Shown here: piece after piece, positions 27,501-40,020 of the stretch
How positions within the stretch are numbered: the stretch's first letter is position 1
Layout: the number at the start of each line of letters is the position of its first letter
DNA from: Cranoglanis bouderius
Lineage: Eukaryota > Chordata > Actinopteri > Siluriformes > Cranoglanididae
Assembly (NCBI GenBank): GCA_023630585.1
Contig: CM042562.1
Location: forward strand, 6,530,684 to 6,594,683
Length of the DNA: 64,000 bases
Direction: 5' to 3'
The notes under the pieces: model-generated
Told to the model about the DNA's origin: nothing
Databases searched by the model: none
Seen by the model: only the letters and a program-made list of their open reading frames with translations
Made by a program: the position numbers and the translations under genes

Positions 27501-30500
27501 GATGAAAGTTTGACATTGCAGATGTAGGGACACAAATACACCAAGACATTCAAAACTTAACTAAGGCCCTGTTCTCACACAGCATGAACAGGCCTCCTGG
27601 GTGAGCGGATCACAAGAAGACAGCTGAGATGCATAGCTGTTAACACCTGGCATTATAAATGCATCTCCACTGACCATTTGTGATCAGATTTCATACATCG
27701 TTTCCACTGGAGGTAGGCTGTCATGCAGATTTCTTACATCAGTCTTCTGCTGCATTTATTTTCAGGCAGAAATGTCCTGCTAATCAGAGCTCATGTACCT
27801 GTCTGCTAACTAAACTTAGAAATGAATGGGAGATGAGATGACAAATGAAGCTGTGAAAAGCAGCTGCGTTCATCTCTGCTGTTATAGCGTTGCCTTTAAC
27901 CATTAGCCTAGTGGCAGAGAGCTGTACTCTTCAGGTCTCACAATGACTTGCGCACATATTTTCCAGCTAGGGCAATGACGCAGTTGATCATCCTTTGCTG
28001 CTGTCCAGGACACATTGAGACGCATTCGCGTTCACAATACAAATGTGATGTGGCCATATGCGTCAGAGACCACCTCCGAATGTGGTTTGAGTGATCAGAT
28101 CACAATGTGCTCACAACACAGATCACAATGGGGTCTAGTACAGGTCGAGTTTACAAAATCTACTACTAGTCTCAAAACAAGCAGTGTCAAAATAAGTCCA
28201 TTCCAAAAAGCAGGATTTTTTTCAAATTAACCAGATTATGTAATTCAAGATTCACAAAAATCTGGATTTTTCTGTTCCAAAAATACAAAAGTACAAATGA
28301 AACACACACTTGGTTATCAGTTGTCCTTACAACTAGGGCACTGAAAATGGTTAATAAATCTTACTGACATTCAGTGTGCTTTGCACAGTGAAAGATTTAT
28401 AATTAGAACCAAACACAAAGACGTTCTAATACTTTCCATTTCCAGTTAAAAAGCTTTTGAATAGAAAAAAAAAACTGACCATTAAATTTAAACATTATTT
28501 TGAGGCCTGTTAGGATTGAAGTCATTTTGCTCCATGTTCTTGCACTATGATATGAGTATACTGTATGTATAGAAAAAGTCTGTCGCACTCACCAGTGCTT
28601 GTGCGGACCCTCATCACCGCATCAAAGCCCACCTGCTTCTGCACATCTTTCCTCAGATCATTCAGAAACCGCTCCTGGTCAGACTGGGCCTGACACACAA
28701 ACACATGCCAGTGTGACTATGCATATTTTAATCACATAATTTATCACATAATAGTCTAAAGATTAAAGATCCAAACTATCCCATAGGTTTTGTGGATCCA
28801 GTAAAACAAACATATAATTGTTCCACTGACCTGGAAATAGGTGTATTTGTAGATGGAACCTCCTGTTGAAGTGGGTACCACACCTAATGTTGCCACATCT
28901 ACATACTGATTAGGGAACAGGAAGAGATCCACACAACAGCCCTGTGCCACACAATCTTTCGCTAGGTTAGCATAGAAGCTCACTTGGGGCTGGAATAAAG
29001 TCTGAGAAAAGAGAAGAGGCGGTGACATTTCAGAAAAATGTCTTTAATAATAAACAAAAATAATAATAAATTAATGCAAAGCTCTGTGATACTAGAATAG
29101 AGGTGCCTCATAATTTGGATTACAGAACTGGTACTATAACAAGATAGCAAATGAGACTTTACCTTTTCTTTGTCTGTGCCCACCAGTTTTTTGTCTTCCC
29201 TGTTCTTCATCTTGCCTGGAGCTTCAGCAATGGGCAGAGAGGTGTGGAAGACAAACAGCTTTCCAGCACAGTCTGCAGCCTTAGACACACAGACCAGCCT
29301 TCAGCCTTTACATTACTCATTTAGATACAGAGTAAAAATGAAGGCTATTATGCTATTATGAGATTAAAGCCACTATGTTCTACAGATATGTAGTAAAAGG
29401 CTTAAATACCTTAAGTGCTTCCAGTCCAGCTTGGATAACAGGGCCAAACACTGTCTCTGTCTCTCGTGTGTCAGCAAACATCTCGGGGATCTGATCCAGC
29501 AAACTGGAGAGAGAGAGGGAGAGAGAGAACCATAGACATTAGAGGCTCATCAGCCAAAAAATAGCCATCAGTATTTCTAACAAGATACCAAACTAACCTC
29601 TCAATGACGACCCTGGACTCTGAGACATTGACCAGGAATCCATCCAACAGGGGTACAAACATGTCTGCCACATCTGAGACCACCATCATCTGAGGTTGGG
29701 CCAGAGAAGCCTTTACATTATAGAAGTGCAGCACTTTGTTGTAGGTTACAAAGCCTACTCGTGTATTGGAATCCATATCAGGGTTCTCTCTAAAAAGAAA
29801 CACCACAGTATTTGAGACAGTGAAGCATCTGAGTGATGGTGCTTTGTTCAGTGGTGAAAGAAATATAACTGTCCAAAATAATGAACTGAAACTAAAAGGA
29901 TTATATTAACCTTACACTAATGGCTCAAAATCTGTACCTGGGCAAATAGTCCAACAGGGTCTTAAGCTCCTGGCATACAATCTTCACCATGCCACTTTTC
30001 ACAGCATTGTATGACACATCAATTAAGAAGATGAAGGCTGGAGGCTGAGGAATCTTGTTGTTCTATAAACAATAACAAGGATACAAAAATAAAGACAAAC
30101 ACATAATGTAAATTTATCTATAGTCGTGTCTGTACTTGCTAATTAGTAGTTCCTTGAGACCCGAGTGCCTACCTTACAATAATCCACTGTGGCTACAAAT
30201 TCATAGCTGCCCAGGGACAACTCGGGTCGGTCGTAGCAGTCTACACGCTTCCCTGTGTGGTCCAGATGCTGGAAATAATGGGGAGGCACTAAAACAGGAA
30301 AGAGTTAAAAACATGAGGACATAGTCAGTAAAAGATGTCCATCCCTTTGAGGCAGACAAGTAGGTCACGCCTAAATCTCATTTAATTCCAAAGTCTATCC
30401 ACAGACTCACCTGACACAAAAGTCACACTTCTGAAATGAACATTCTATTGCCTAGAACACCTGATAACTAATGCACTAATAAAAAAACATGACTCACCTT

Positions 30501-33500
30501 CCGTGACGCAGCTGCAGAAGCTACACTGGAAGCGTCTTCCCCCCTCGATGAACTGCATGTAGGGACACATGTAAGCCTTACAGCGATTACAGCGAATAGG
30601 ACCGCTTTCCCCATGATCCACTATATAAGGAGGATTCTGAACAAAATGTGAGACAATTGGTTAATTCTCAAAGCAAGATCAAACAGTCAAAAGGTTAAGA
30701 CACTGGGCCTCATTTATCAAGATGGATTATGAAACGGATGTGTGCATAAATTATTCGTAGGAACGTTTACATAAATTTGGTATTCATGAAAATCCCATAA
30801 ATATATGTGAAAAGTTTGTATTCTACTCATGCTCCTGAGTGTGTGTAAGTTTGCGCATAAGAAGACTAAAGCAAACCTCGACTTGATCGACTTCATATCA
30901 TATAATGTTCATGCACTTTTATATCTGGAAAATATTGTAGAGTTCAAATTGTTTATTTTTATTTACAGCATTTAGCAGACGTCCTTATAGAGACTGACTT
31001 ACAGAACCGCTTTGGAGTTTCTACACATCCTCATGCTAGTTCACTAGGTCAGGGACTAAGAGTACATTTTGTGAAAATAAGCCGTTTTATATTATTGGCA
31101 TTAATTAAAGAATATTAAATTTTTTTTAAAAAAGGAGCCAACACAAATGAATAAATATAACAAAATAAAACTAAACAGTCAATTGTGACAAAATAAAAGG
31201 CGGTGTACAAATGGAGGATGGGCCGGTATGTCTGTGCACAGCTGTAAGCCATAAACAAACGCCTCAGCTGACAGAAGATTATATGCTAAAAATAATAAAC
31301 ATTTTTATTGACATAGTAGTGAGGCAAAATAATTTCCACGTCTGTTTTGCAGAGTTTACCCTGATCTACTGTTTCATGCTCACAGCTGTCTGTGCACTTG
31401 AACTTTTATGGAGCTTTGTGGGCATCAATACATGCAAATAAAGCTGTGCCGTGTACATGCTTGGTAATTTACATGTGACTGGCATTCATACAACATACAC
31501 ACACAAAACAGAAGAAAACCAGCGTTTCCGAAACTTTTGTAAATCCAGTGGAAATATTTTGCTTGGTTTGGCTTATACAAACATTCATACACAACTTTAC
31601 TAAATGAGGCCCAACATCTGTGATCGAACACACATGATTACAATTACGGCTCAATTATGGCTCCAACAGCAGACTGACAAATCAATAAAACTCAGTAATA
31701 AAAATAGTCAGAAGTGAATTTCATTATGAACTAATCAGGAAGCACACTGGGGCACTTATTATTTTGCATCATACCACAAAGCTATTTGAATTAACTAGCT
31801 TATAAGTAGCTAAACCAATTTTTTTTTTTTTTTTAATAGAACACGTTTAATTTTCTTAATGTACACAATATATTTTGCAGTACATGCTGTGTGTTGTCAT
31901 CAAGTTAGTTTATATCAAGCTGATCCCCGAAGGAGTCAATTCCCTGATTCCAGGCATTGAAAACTAAAACCAAAGCTTTGGAGTTGAATAGACTGGAAAT
32001 GATTCGCCTTGCACAAACACGGCAAGCAAAATTAATTTAGCACCTGAGAGTTTAAGAAAGCCAGCAAATACTAGCCATTATTGTCAATTTGACAGATATG
32101 AATCCCATTTCCCCATTTATTGAGACCATTAGTCACACTGCGATATAGTGAAGGAAGGCCTTGCCTCAAGAGACTGTATAATGAAACAGTGCCTCACCTC
32201 ATCTGGAGGCAGAGTAGCCAGCGGTTTGATGACTGCAGCCAGCGGCACCTGGGACTGTTTGGCCATGTCCGAGGTGCATGGCATGTTATAGGCTGTGCAA
32301 CGGATGAAATGTGGACTTGCATTCCCTTTAAAAGTACAACACACAATATTCAACACTTAAATCCAATACTGCAATACAAAGCAGCACAGAAGATTGTGTT
32401 GCAGTGCTTGTCAACATGAAAAATGGAGTCTAAGAACACCTCTTACCTTGATCTTTAACATGGAAGTTGGTAGTGACGAGGGGTGGGGCTTGACCTCTGA
32501 CCCCAGTGACAAAAGGCTCACTGCCTTTGTTTACCTTGTCATCCTCAATCACCTGAATCTGAGAGAGCAGTGACATATAAGTAGCCTACATACACACCTT
32601 TCAAAAACACAATGAGAGAATGGATCATGCATATGCACAGATATGTAAACCTTTCACTCAGCTAGTTAGACAGACATGCAAGGGCTGGATTAGCATGCAA
32701 AGACAAGCCAAGACAAGACATAGGGAGGGGCTAGAATGGATGGGCGCCAGTGACCTACGACAGGTGTGAAACCCAGTGTTCTTAAATTCAACTAATTTCC
32801 CATAGGTCAATTGCTTCGCTTTTCACAAAACCTACAAAGAATGGGTGTTACAGTTTTCAAATTTTCAAGGCATCATAACCCAGTTAAAAAATAACACGGT
32901 GTCATGGTATCACAGTTTTAATCGACCATCTAAAAGCACACAAGCTGGTTATAAAGATTAAAGGAAACCTTAAACACGAAATCCACATAAAAATTTTTCC
33001 CGTACATTATCAGTATTCATCACATTAGCGTTATAAGCTCAGTCCATACAGGATTTTTGAATTTGAGTTTTTTGTGCTTTTTCTGCGGAAAACTACTTGA
33101 ATTGGCGAAATTTCAATTGCACAAAATTGTTTTGCACAGTCTTTCGCATTGATCTTTGTTGGTGAATGAGACCTTTTAGCTGTACTCATGTTCAGTGCAT
33201 GTGAATTGAAGGGGGCTTTGGCTGAATGCGTGTTGTGGTGACTTGACATGGTGTGTTGTGCTGATGTCTTGGCCCAAATCCGTGGAAAATCTGCGGTAAT
33301 TTTGAAAAATTGCAAGCTCCTGCGAATATTGTGGAGTTTCCTTGATTTTGCATTAATTTCTGTGATGGCAAAATCGCAAAATCCTGGAGAGTCTGTAAGC
33401 TATAAGGTAAGGCAGCGTGCTGATCTGATAAATAAATAAATCAATCAATCAATCAATCAAACTTGTGCGGCAGTGCTGCTTAGCCAAAAATAGATATTTG

Positions 33501-35849
33501 GTTTTGTTCATCAATGTCATGTTTTTCTGTATGTTAGCTGTCATGTATGATAAAGTTACAAACATGCTGGGGGTGGCAGCTGAGCTAGCAGCTATGCATT
33601 TACAGTAGAGGATTACACAGTCGATGGGGTTTCAGTGCAGTTCATTCCCCATGTGCGGAGAAACTGTAGTTTGATTTAAGGGGAGTCCAGAAGGAAGGGG
33701 TTTGTGAATTTTTTTTTTTGGTATGACACCAACACGACATTAACACCCATACTACAAAACTACACAATGCATGGGAAAAACTAAGCTAGGTGAAAATAGG
33801 TGACTACTGTTCATTCTACCAATCAATCAATATTATATTTAGACTCAACTACTATTCTAATCTTCAGACTGATCTACTATACAGTTAAACAATTATCAGC
33901 TGTAGAAATAACACAACTGAATAGATTGAGAGTCAGTGGTGTTATTAGGAGATTGGCTGAGAGAACAAGGACTAAGGAGAAAGATTAGGGTTCGTGCAAC
34001 AACACAGACATGCAGAGAGACACAGGGCACTTACTGGGCTGGGAATAGCGTCTGGGTCTATTCTATGTCTTGTTTTCTGCACAGGCGGTATGTCAGAGGC
34101 TTGCTTTACATTTTAACAATTTAGTCCAGCAAGATTAAAGAGAGGAGGGGAAAAAAAGCCAAAACAAAAACAGAAAGAGAGCAGAGAGAAGATAAACAGA
34201 TGTGTAACCACAGTTACCTCTGCTTTCAAGACTAGAATAACAATGATTAATTACAGTGTTTAGAAAGCAATACCAGTGAACGAGGATGCAAATATTGCCA
34301 GTGACACATGCAATATTCAAGCAGAACTTTTTTTAAGCCTTAAATCTCCACCGGATTTGCATACTGTATCTGTTATTCCGCCATGGTGCATGCATGTCAG
34401 ACACAGGAGACTCCAGAGCATGGCCTAGCTTACACAAACCACTGCACATAACTGGAACTATTACTCTCGGTAAAGCAATAAAATACCAAAGACTACAGAG
34501 CTCTGTGGATGTACGTGTTTGAATAAAAAGAGTGGAGAAAACTGAGTACATGGTGGGGTAAAAAGACAATGGACATACAACATACAGTAGGCGTGTGCTT
34601 AACAGTGACAGAATGTGAGATGTGCAGTAGACTGTGTACATGTGTGTGCTGCTGGTCTAATGTGTATGTACCGGGCTGGGAATGGAGTCTGGGTCAAGTC
34701 TCTTTGCTGCAGGAGGAGGGGCTTGTGCAGAGGGCTGAGCTCCGTAGCCTTGCTGCCCAGAATATGGTCCACCATAGCCAGGTTGAGGAGCTCTCACTTG
34801 CCCAAAAGCACCTGAATGAAACACACACACATATATTACTGTCATTAAGAGGAGACATATACAGTGAACAACAATGAGGTGAGGTGAAAACAGCACAGAG
34901 GTCATGATTCTCAGATAGCTCTTCAGTATACTGTAGAACAAACACACAGACAGTTCTCTCATCAAGGTAACATGACATTTATTATCTTTGATCAAATGAT
35001 GGATCAAATGATCCAATCTCTTGCCTATATAGGAGCTCCTGGAAAATGTCAGGTCACTGGAAATTTCCATGCACTATAAGACAAGAAGCTAATGTTTCCA
35101 GGTGTCAAGTATGACACAAGCTTGAGACCTTGACAATTCAGAGCCTATGCTAAAGCAGGAGAACACACATTTTGATATAAAGAACAAAACACAGAAGTCT
35201 TGGTCAAATAAATATCATTCTCTATGTAATTCTGATCTAGTTATTAAGTGTGTATAATTCGTCATACATTATTAATCAGTTTTGCGCAACACAAAACATC
35301 ATTATGATGATAGGCCTCTGACTTTAATACTGCAAAGTAGGTTTACCATTTTTATTATATTTCTGGCATGGTTTCTAAGGATGAATTATCAGGATATCAT
35401 AGAATTATACACATTATTATAAAGGTTAACAATTTATATTGTCACTCTAAATACCACAATAACTTAAATCTGGTGCTTGTGCTTTAATACATTTCAACAG
35501 AAACATTTATATTTGGAAAAGACCCAGTGTTTTAACCGCTTGTGCACTTGTGACTTCAGAAGCTGCTACTGACAACCAATATTTTTGTGGCATTGACACA
35601 GAAATTTTAAATTAAATGCAAAAATCTGAATTTGTATCATCATCATCATCATCATCAGAAATAAATTTTCAACTGAAACTGAAATATGTGGTTTGCTAAA
35701 GCGCAATCTAAAATCTCACAGAATGTACAAATGAACATTTGAAATTCAAAATGAAATATGAGCATAACTCATTTAAACATATTCAGTCTCTTAATTCACA
35801 TTTCTGCATTCAAAATAACATCTGGGTATCATCTGACAATATACTACTC

Positions 35850-35902
<53 letters not shown>

Positions 35903-38900
35903 CTAGAGGAGATCCATGACTGATTTTGCCTGTACGCTACCCAAATTACATTTTAAAAGTGAATTAAAAAATTTGAATGAATACAGGCTGAATGCTTTTT
36001 AGCAACTGATTATACGTGAACTTAATTAATTCACTTAACATCTTTAATCACATGCCCTTAAGTGTGAAATTCGATTTTGCACAACCACAAAATTGAATTT
36101 CAGTTTAAATTAATTAATTAAATCAGATGGTTATGATACAATTTTTTTAATTAAGATTTTTGCGTTTAAATTCAAATTACTAATGGTATGATTCCAGCTC
36201 CATACATTTAGCACAACTGCCCTTCACCGCCACATATACCACATAGAATTACCACATTCTATTTTACTCACATATTCATACGTCATGTTTGTTAAATGCG
36301 CAAAATCTAATTTTAAAAGGAGCAATAATTGCCCTTTTTTTTCTTACAGTTACAAATGTAAGCCTTATGTTCCAGTTGTTCAATATAAATATTCAGGCAC
36401 TCACCGTTCTGCTGAGGTGGATAACCCTGCATCCCTGGCTGTGGTGGTGTCATTCCAGGAGTGGTGGGTCCATGCAACATCCCGGGCTGTGGAGGATTCA
36501 CATGGTTTGCCTGGGACATGGGAGGCCCCTGAGAGGCCATAGGAGGCCCCTGCATGCCTGAGTGTGGAGGCCTGGGAGGTGCACCTGCTTGGGGTGGAAA
36601 TCCAGCAGCAGTGGTGGGTGGTGGAGGTCCTGAGTGGAATGGGGAGGGCTGTGATGCAGAGGGCATGGTTGTTGAGTACTGAGATGGGGCAGAGCTCGGT
36701 GGAGGCCCTCCGGAGAAAGCTGAAGGCTGAGAAGTGGGAAGGGGTGCTCTAGGGTGAGTGGCCTGCACTGGTGGAGGTGGGCCTCCATACGATGCAGTAG
36801 GGCCTGTAGGTGGGGCTGAAGAAAACTGAGGCTGTGAAACAGGAGAGGCCTGACTGAAAGTCTGCTGTGAAGCCAAGGGTGGAGGAGGGAGCTGGGTAGG
36901 ACCAGGTGCAGAGGAGAAAGGCGGGGCTGTAGCTGGGAATGGTTGCTGAGCAGGAGGAGCGCCGTAGTACGACTGAGCTGGTGTATAGGGCGCACCCGAG
37001 GTGGGCAGGGGCCGAGTGGGGACAGGAGCCGTGGGGGCAAAAGAGGATGGAGGGGCTGAAACAGGAGCCTGGGAGATGGCAGGTAGAGCTGGAAAAAGAA
37101 GAAAATGACAGAACATTTCAGAACACCAATTACCGCCTGTATTTCTATTGAAACTGTAGCTGTGTTCTATTTCCTATTATACCATGGTCTGTCTGAATAG
37201 TCGATTCTGATTGGCTGGAAGGTGTGCATTTAAACCACTGAATGAACAGTTAGTTCCAGCCAGTTTAATCACTGCTGTGGTCGGTGGTTAAGGCGTTGGG
37301 CTACTGATCGGAAGGTCGTGAGTTCAAATCCCAGCACTGCCAAGCAGCCACTGTTGGGCCCTTGAGCAAGGCCCTTAACCCTCAACTGCTCAGATGTATA
37401 AATGAAATAAATGTAAGTCCTTCTGGACAAGGGCGTCTGCCGAATGCCGTAAATGTAAATGTTAAACTCACAGCTTAACTAGAGACGCCACACAGACGCA
37501 GGTAATTCACACAAGCACACATCCCTCTCTCTCTAATAACTATTTATTACAATTCATCTAAATAAATGTAATCTTATCGCACTACTTTATCTGTGAATGA
37601 TTTAGAGCGGGCAGAATTCTAGATCTAATGACGCATATATACAAAATAACTCATGGAAATTAACCGTTATTTTTATCCTTTCAGTCAGTTTTTGCACTGC
37701 AAACATCATTGACAGCTTTAACTTGTCAGTGCTGGTTAGTGAACATGGTATAAGCGGCATAATCCACAGCTAGATGTGCATTACACCTATTTTAATGCAC
37801 TCCGCAGTTGGATCTTTGCCTCCACGTTGCATATACGTTAAAATCGTGTAATGCACACCTAGCCGTGGATTATCCCTTGTCCTGTATACAGAGCCACTGT
37901 ATTATATTTTACGTTGCATCATGGTGGCACGCTATCTAGTTCCATTGCATACACATACCAAAAAAACATGGCTTGAGTACGCCAAAGAGTATTTACCGTA
38001 GCCTGGGCCAACTGAGGAGGGTACTGTGGACCCAACCTGCATGCCTGCCATCTGATTGGTCACCTGCTGCATACTGGTGGGTGGTGCTCCAAACTGCTGG
38101 GTGTATGCAGGCTGAGGACCTGACAAGTTCGCTGCTCCTTGAGTGTATGGCTGAGACACAGGTGGCCTATACAGTAGAAAGGGGAGAAAAAATCAAAACA
38201 TTGAATGGCAAATCAGCATTTAACAAATACTAACCATACAATCATGACTGACAAAAGTAAATAGCCTATTCATGTTAGTTTTAAGCACCACAGTCCGTTC
38301 CCTGCCTCCTGAATTCCTGAATTTACACATGGCTTCATTTCTATGGTGAGTAGGTGTGTTGAAGCAGGACAAAGCTAGACAATGGCTTCTAGGACTGGAG
38401 TTACAAACCTCTGGATAAGAAACCATCAAATGCAACATGATCCCTAATACACTATGTGGGTGTGTTTGTTACCGTGCTTCTGAAGATAAACCTACGGGAA
38501 TCAAGTTACTATTCATATTCGAGTGGTTTTTCTGTTGAGCCACTCGGGAGCCCCTGACAGTCACGCTTTAATGAACCTATATAAAATTTTACTCTGAATT
38601 GTCAAAAAGTACAGAGTTTACAATCTGAGCTGTCAGACAAATTGGAATTTTAATAGTACCAATAAATCGTTAAAAATGCTTGCATTTGAAAACCCAGGCT
38701 TGGGGAAGAGTCGCTACTGCTGACATAAGCCATTTAACTTCTGCACTCAAGTTCTGTTACATAAAAAGAGTTTTTAAAAAGACATCTCTCAGCAGGAATA
38801 CAATAAATCTTGACCTTTGTGGAGGGGCACCCATAGATGGTGGTCCATTCTGTATGTCACTCTGCCCAAACTGTGAATACGGCTGAGCTGCAGACACCGG

Positions 38901-39595
38901 GGGTGCACCGGAGGTGGGGGGGCCTCTCATACCTGCAGAATAAATATGACTATAATTTAGAAATTCACCTATAAATTTCCAGAACTTGTTGTATACAGTA
39001 TATGACTGTGTAATAAATTAAAAAAAAAAAAAAAAAAAAAAACAGAAATGCTGCCATTCATTAACAAAAATGTTAATTCTATTTTTTTTTTTTTTTTTTT
39101 TTTTAAATACACTAAAATGAATCACCCAGTTTATTCACTTTTTTAATTTTTAAAAAAACTTAATTTACTTATTTGATTTCTGTTACAGAGATGGCTGTGG
39201 TAGAGGCAAAGAAAAGAAATGAGAATTGGAAAGCGAAGAAGAAGAGGAAGAAGAATGTGATTAATTGTTGAATGTGAGGGACAAACTGGGTGACAGTGTC
39301 CACTTTTGACTTTTAATCAGTATAAACCAGTGTAAGGGCCATAATGGAATCCTGCCGTGTCTCTGAGCCTGCAGGTGAGACATGATCCAGCTGTCCTGCA
39401 CTATACACTCAGTAGGAAGCAGAGGGAGCATTGAGGAGGACAGCCTGCCAAGCATAATGAAAACAGTTACCTAAGTCAAGAGGAGAGGAAGAGGACAGGT
39501 CAGGGACTAAGTTTGCTGCAAGAGCCTTAGAGGGAAAGCTTGCATAAGGAGAAGATCCTGAAATACAAGAGAGAAAGCCATGAAAACTGGGATAG

Positions 39596-39626
<31 letters not shown>

Positions 39627-40020
39627 CATTGGTGAATAGCCAGGAATCAGGGGGCAGGGTGATTCAAACTCATTAGTGCTTGTGGATTTACTCGAGACCT
39701 GAGACACTAGTATGCCATATAAACTACTAATTTAAGTGAGTTTAAAATCTTATAGATATTTAGGCACTCTTTAACTGATAATAGTGTATGAACAGTTTCG
39801 GTATTGCTAGTTGTTCATATGTAATCAGTCTGTAGTAAAGACAGTTACCTTGAGGTGGGCCTGTTTGGTAATTAGACGCAGGCCCGTTGTACGGAGCATA
39901 CGGGGCCGCAAAACCTCCGGGAATCTGCTGACCCCCATAACCAGGCTGCGGGTAGCCCTGGTAGCCAGACTGCGGCTGTCCATAAGGAGAGGCCATGTGA
40001 GGTTGCTGGTTGACATTCAT
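24592..40020 (-). CDS. sec24c: Sec24C, COPII inner-coat cargo adaptor
   Basis: Sec24 pairs with Sec23 on ER exit sites, binds cargo sorting signals and packages them into COPII vesicles. Coding exons (gene order): 40020-39849, 38932-38815, 38166-37997, 37088-36405, 34811-34672, 32558-32447, 32325-32198, 30636-30498, 30288-30173, 30062-29938, 29789-29598, 29503-29410, 29279-29163, 29001-28831, 28689-28593, 27423-27278, 27197-27059, 26917-26799, 26673-26494, 25297-25106, 25016-24927, 24732-24592. All have AG/GT borders and compatible phases, totalling 3582 nt, 1193 residues (human SEC24C is about 1094). Start MNVNQQPHMASPYGQPQSGY marks the C paralogue. Residues 1-420 are Pro/Gln-rich, longest in the 684-nt exon. 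The zinc finger uses Cys524, 527, 546 and 549 (RCNRCK, FQCSFC). Trunk landmarks are PPAFIF-IDVSYN and RVGFVTYNKVLHFYNV; the helical and gelsolin-like C-terminus ends SYVDFLCHMHKEIRTLLS. Confidence 0.97.
25309..25332. repeat. Poly-A run
   Basis: Homopolymer of about 24 A in the sec24c intron just upstream (gene sense) of the exon at 25297-25106. On the sense strand it is a poly-T run near the acceptor. Confidence 0.9.
25740..26325. repeat. Probable non-autonomous DNA transposon in a sec24c intron
   Basis: Repeated themes gcgttttcagacgtttcagt, gtgtggacggagat, gtgtagacggggag and gtggacatacccttag resemble hAT-type non-autonomous fish elements built on 'cgttttcag..gtgtggac' motifs. Terminal inverted repeats are not clear to me, so the class is inference. 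The 83-codon plus-strand ORF inside it is not a recognisable protein. Confidence 0.4.
27560..28165. repeat. Probable non-autonomous DNA transposon in a sec24c intron
   Basis: tgttctcacacagcatgaac, tgttaacacctggcattata, gaccacctccgaatgtggtt and gagtgatcagatcacaatgtg recall fish elements with 'gaccac..cgaatgtggt..gagtgatc' motifs. No coding capacity. Ends not resolved. Confidence 0.4.
30704..31613. mobile_element. Non-autonomous DNA transposon with TIRs, sec24c intron
   Basis: Perfect 13-bp terminal inverted repeats tgggcctcattta / taaatgaggccca bound about 910 bp. Similarity of the inverted ends continues imperfectly inward. A fragment at about 30965-31010 (cagcatttagcagacgtcc) looks like an unrelated fish repeat captured inside. 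A target duplication is not obvious. No transposase ORF is present. Confidence 0.65.
31905..32000 (-). repeat. Copy of a short interspersed repeat also at 57.5 kb
   Basis: In reverse complement this reads caactccaaagctttggttt...caatgcctggaatcagggaa, closely matching 57502-57570 on the plus strand (caactccaaagctttgggtt...caatgcctagaatcagagaa). The two copies are inverted relative to each other and both lie in introns. Confidence 0.65.
33040..33395 (-). mobile_element. Short TIR element with KDxAKQF-type ORF remnant, copy A
   Basis: In minus orientation it runs cagactctccaggattttgc ... to its opposite end, whose complement reads cagtccatacaggatttt-like, giving imperfect inverted termini. The flanks share a direct taagct (6 bp). 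Inside is a short ORF beginning MSTAKRSHSPTKINAKDCAK, the type of N-terminus that precedes CGGBP1-like zinc fingers in fish transposon-derived proteins. A second copy lies at 53.6-54.0 kb. Family is uncertain. Confidence 0.55.
34035..34076 (-). CDS. sec24c: Candidate 42-nt cassette microexon of sec24c
   Basis: Minus-strand AG (34078-34077), 42 nt, then a strong donor GTAAGT (34034-34029). The exon is phase 0 at both ends and would add 14 residues, KTRHRIDPDAIPSP, after residue 428, where the upstream constitutive exon also ends phase 0 with KRLDPDSIPSP. The last 24 nt match the end of that exon (34672-34695) at 21 positions, pointing to a partial tandem exon duplication. Ser is replaced by Ala, giving the usual Sec24 DPDAIPSP. 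The acceptor pyrimidine tract is weak, so use of the exon needs RNA support. Confidence 0.5.
35853..35900. repeat. (TG)n microsatellite
   Basis: About 48 bp TG repeat in a sec24c intron. Confidence 0.95.
37270..37462 (+). repeat. tRNA-derived SINE in a sec24c intron
   Basis: Head ggtggttaaggcgttgggct with B box gagttcaaatcccagcactg, then cagccactgttgggcccttg, aggcccttaaccctcaactg and tail gacaagggcgtctgccgaat. This is a typical fish tRNA-derived SINE, opposite in orientation to the host gene, related to the copy at 4704-4925. Confidence 0.8.
39471..39557 (-). CDS. sec24c: Candidate 87-nt cassette exon of sec24c
   Basis: On the minus strand a good pyrimidine-rich acceptor (ttctctcttgtatttcag) precedes 87 nt that are fully open and end at TTAG with donor GTAACT. 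The exon is phase 1 at both ends, exactly matching the junction between the first coding exon (which ends phase 1 at 39849) and the next at 38932. Inclusion would add 29 residues, including SSPYASFPSKALAANLVPDL and SSSSPLD, to the low-complexity N-terminus. I do not recall this segment in human SEC24C. Splicing pattern is inferred, not shown. Confidence 0.7.
39599..39626. repeat. Poly-A run
   Basis: About 28 A in the intron just upstream (gene sense) of the 87-nt cassette exon. A similar A run and T run lie at about 39019-39042 and 39081-39104. Confidence 0.9.

Noticed and set aside
36285..37151. Plus-strand ORFs opposite the proline-rich exon
   Set aside because: They are antisense shadows of the GC-rich sec24c coding exon, whose minus-strand frame joins neighbouring exons in phase.
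37270..37340. tRNA gene (A and B box present)
   Set aside because: The sequence continues as a SINE body and tail and does not close a cloverleaf; the same applies at 4608, 4704 and 42940.
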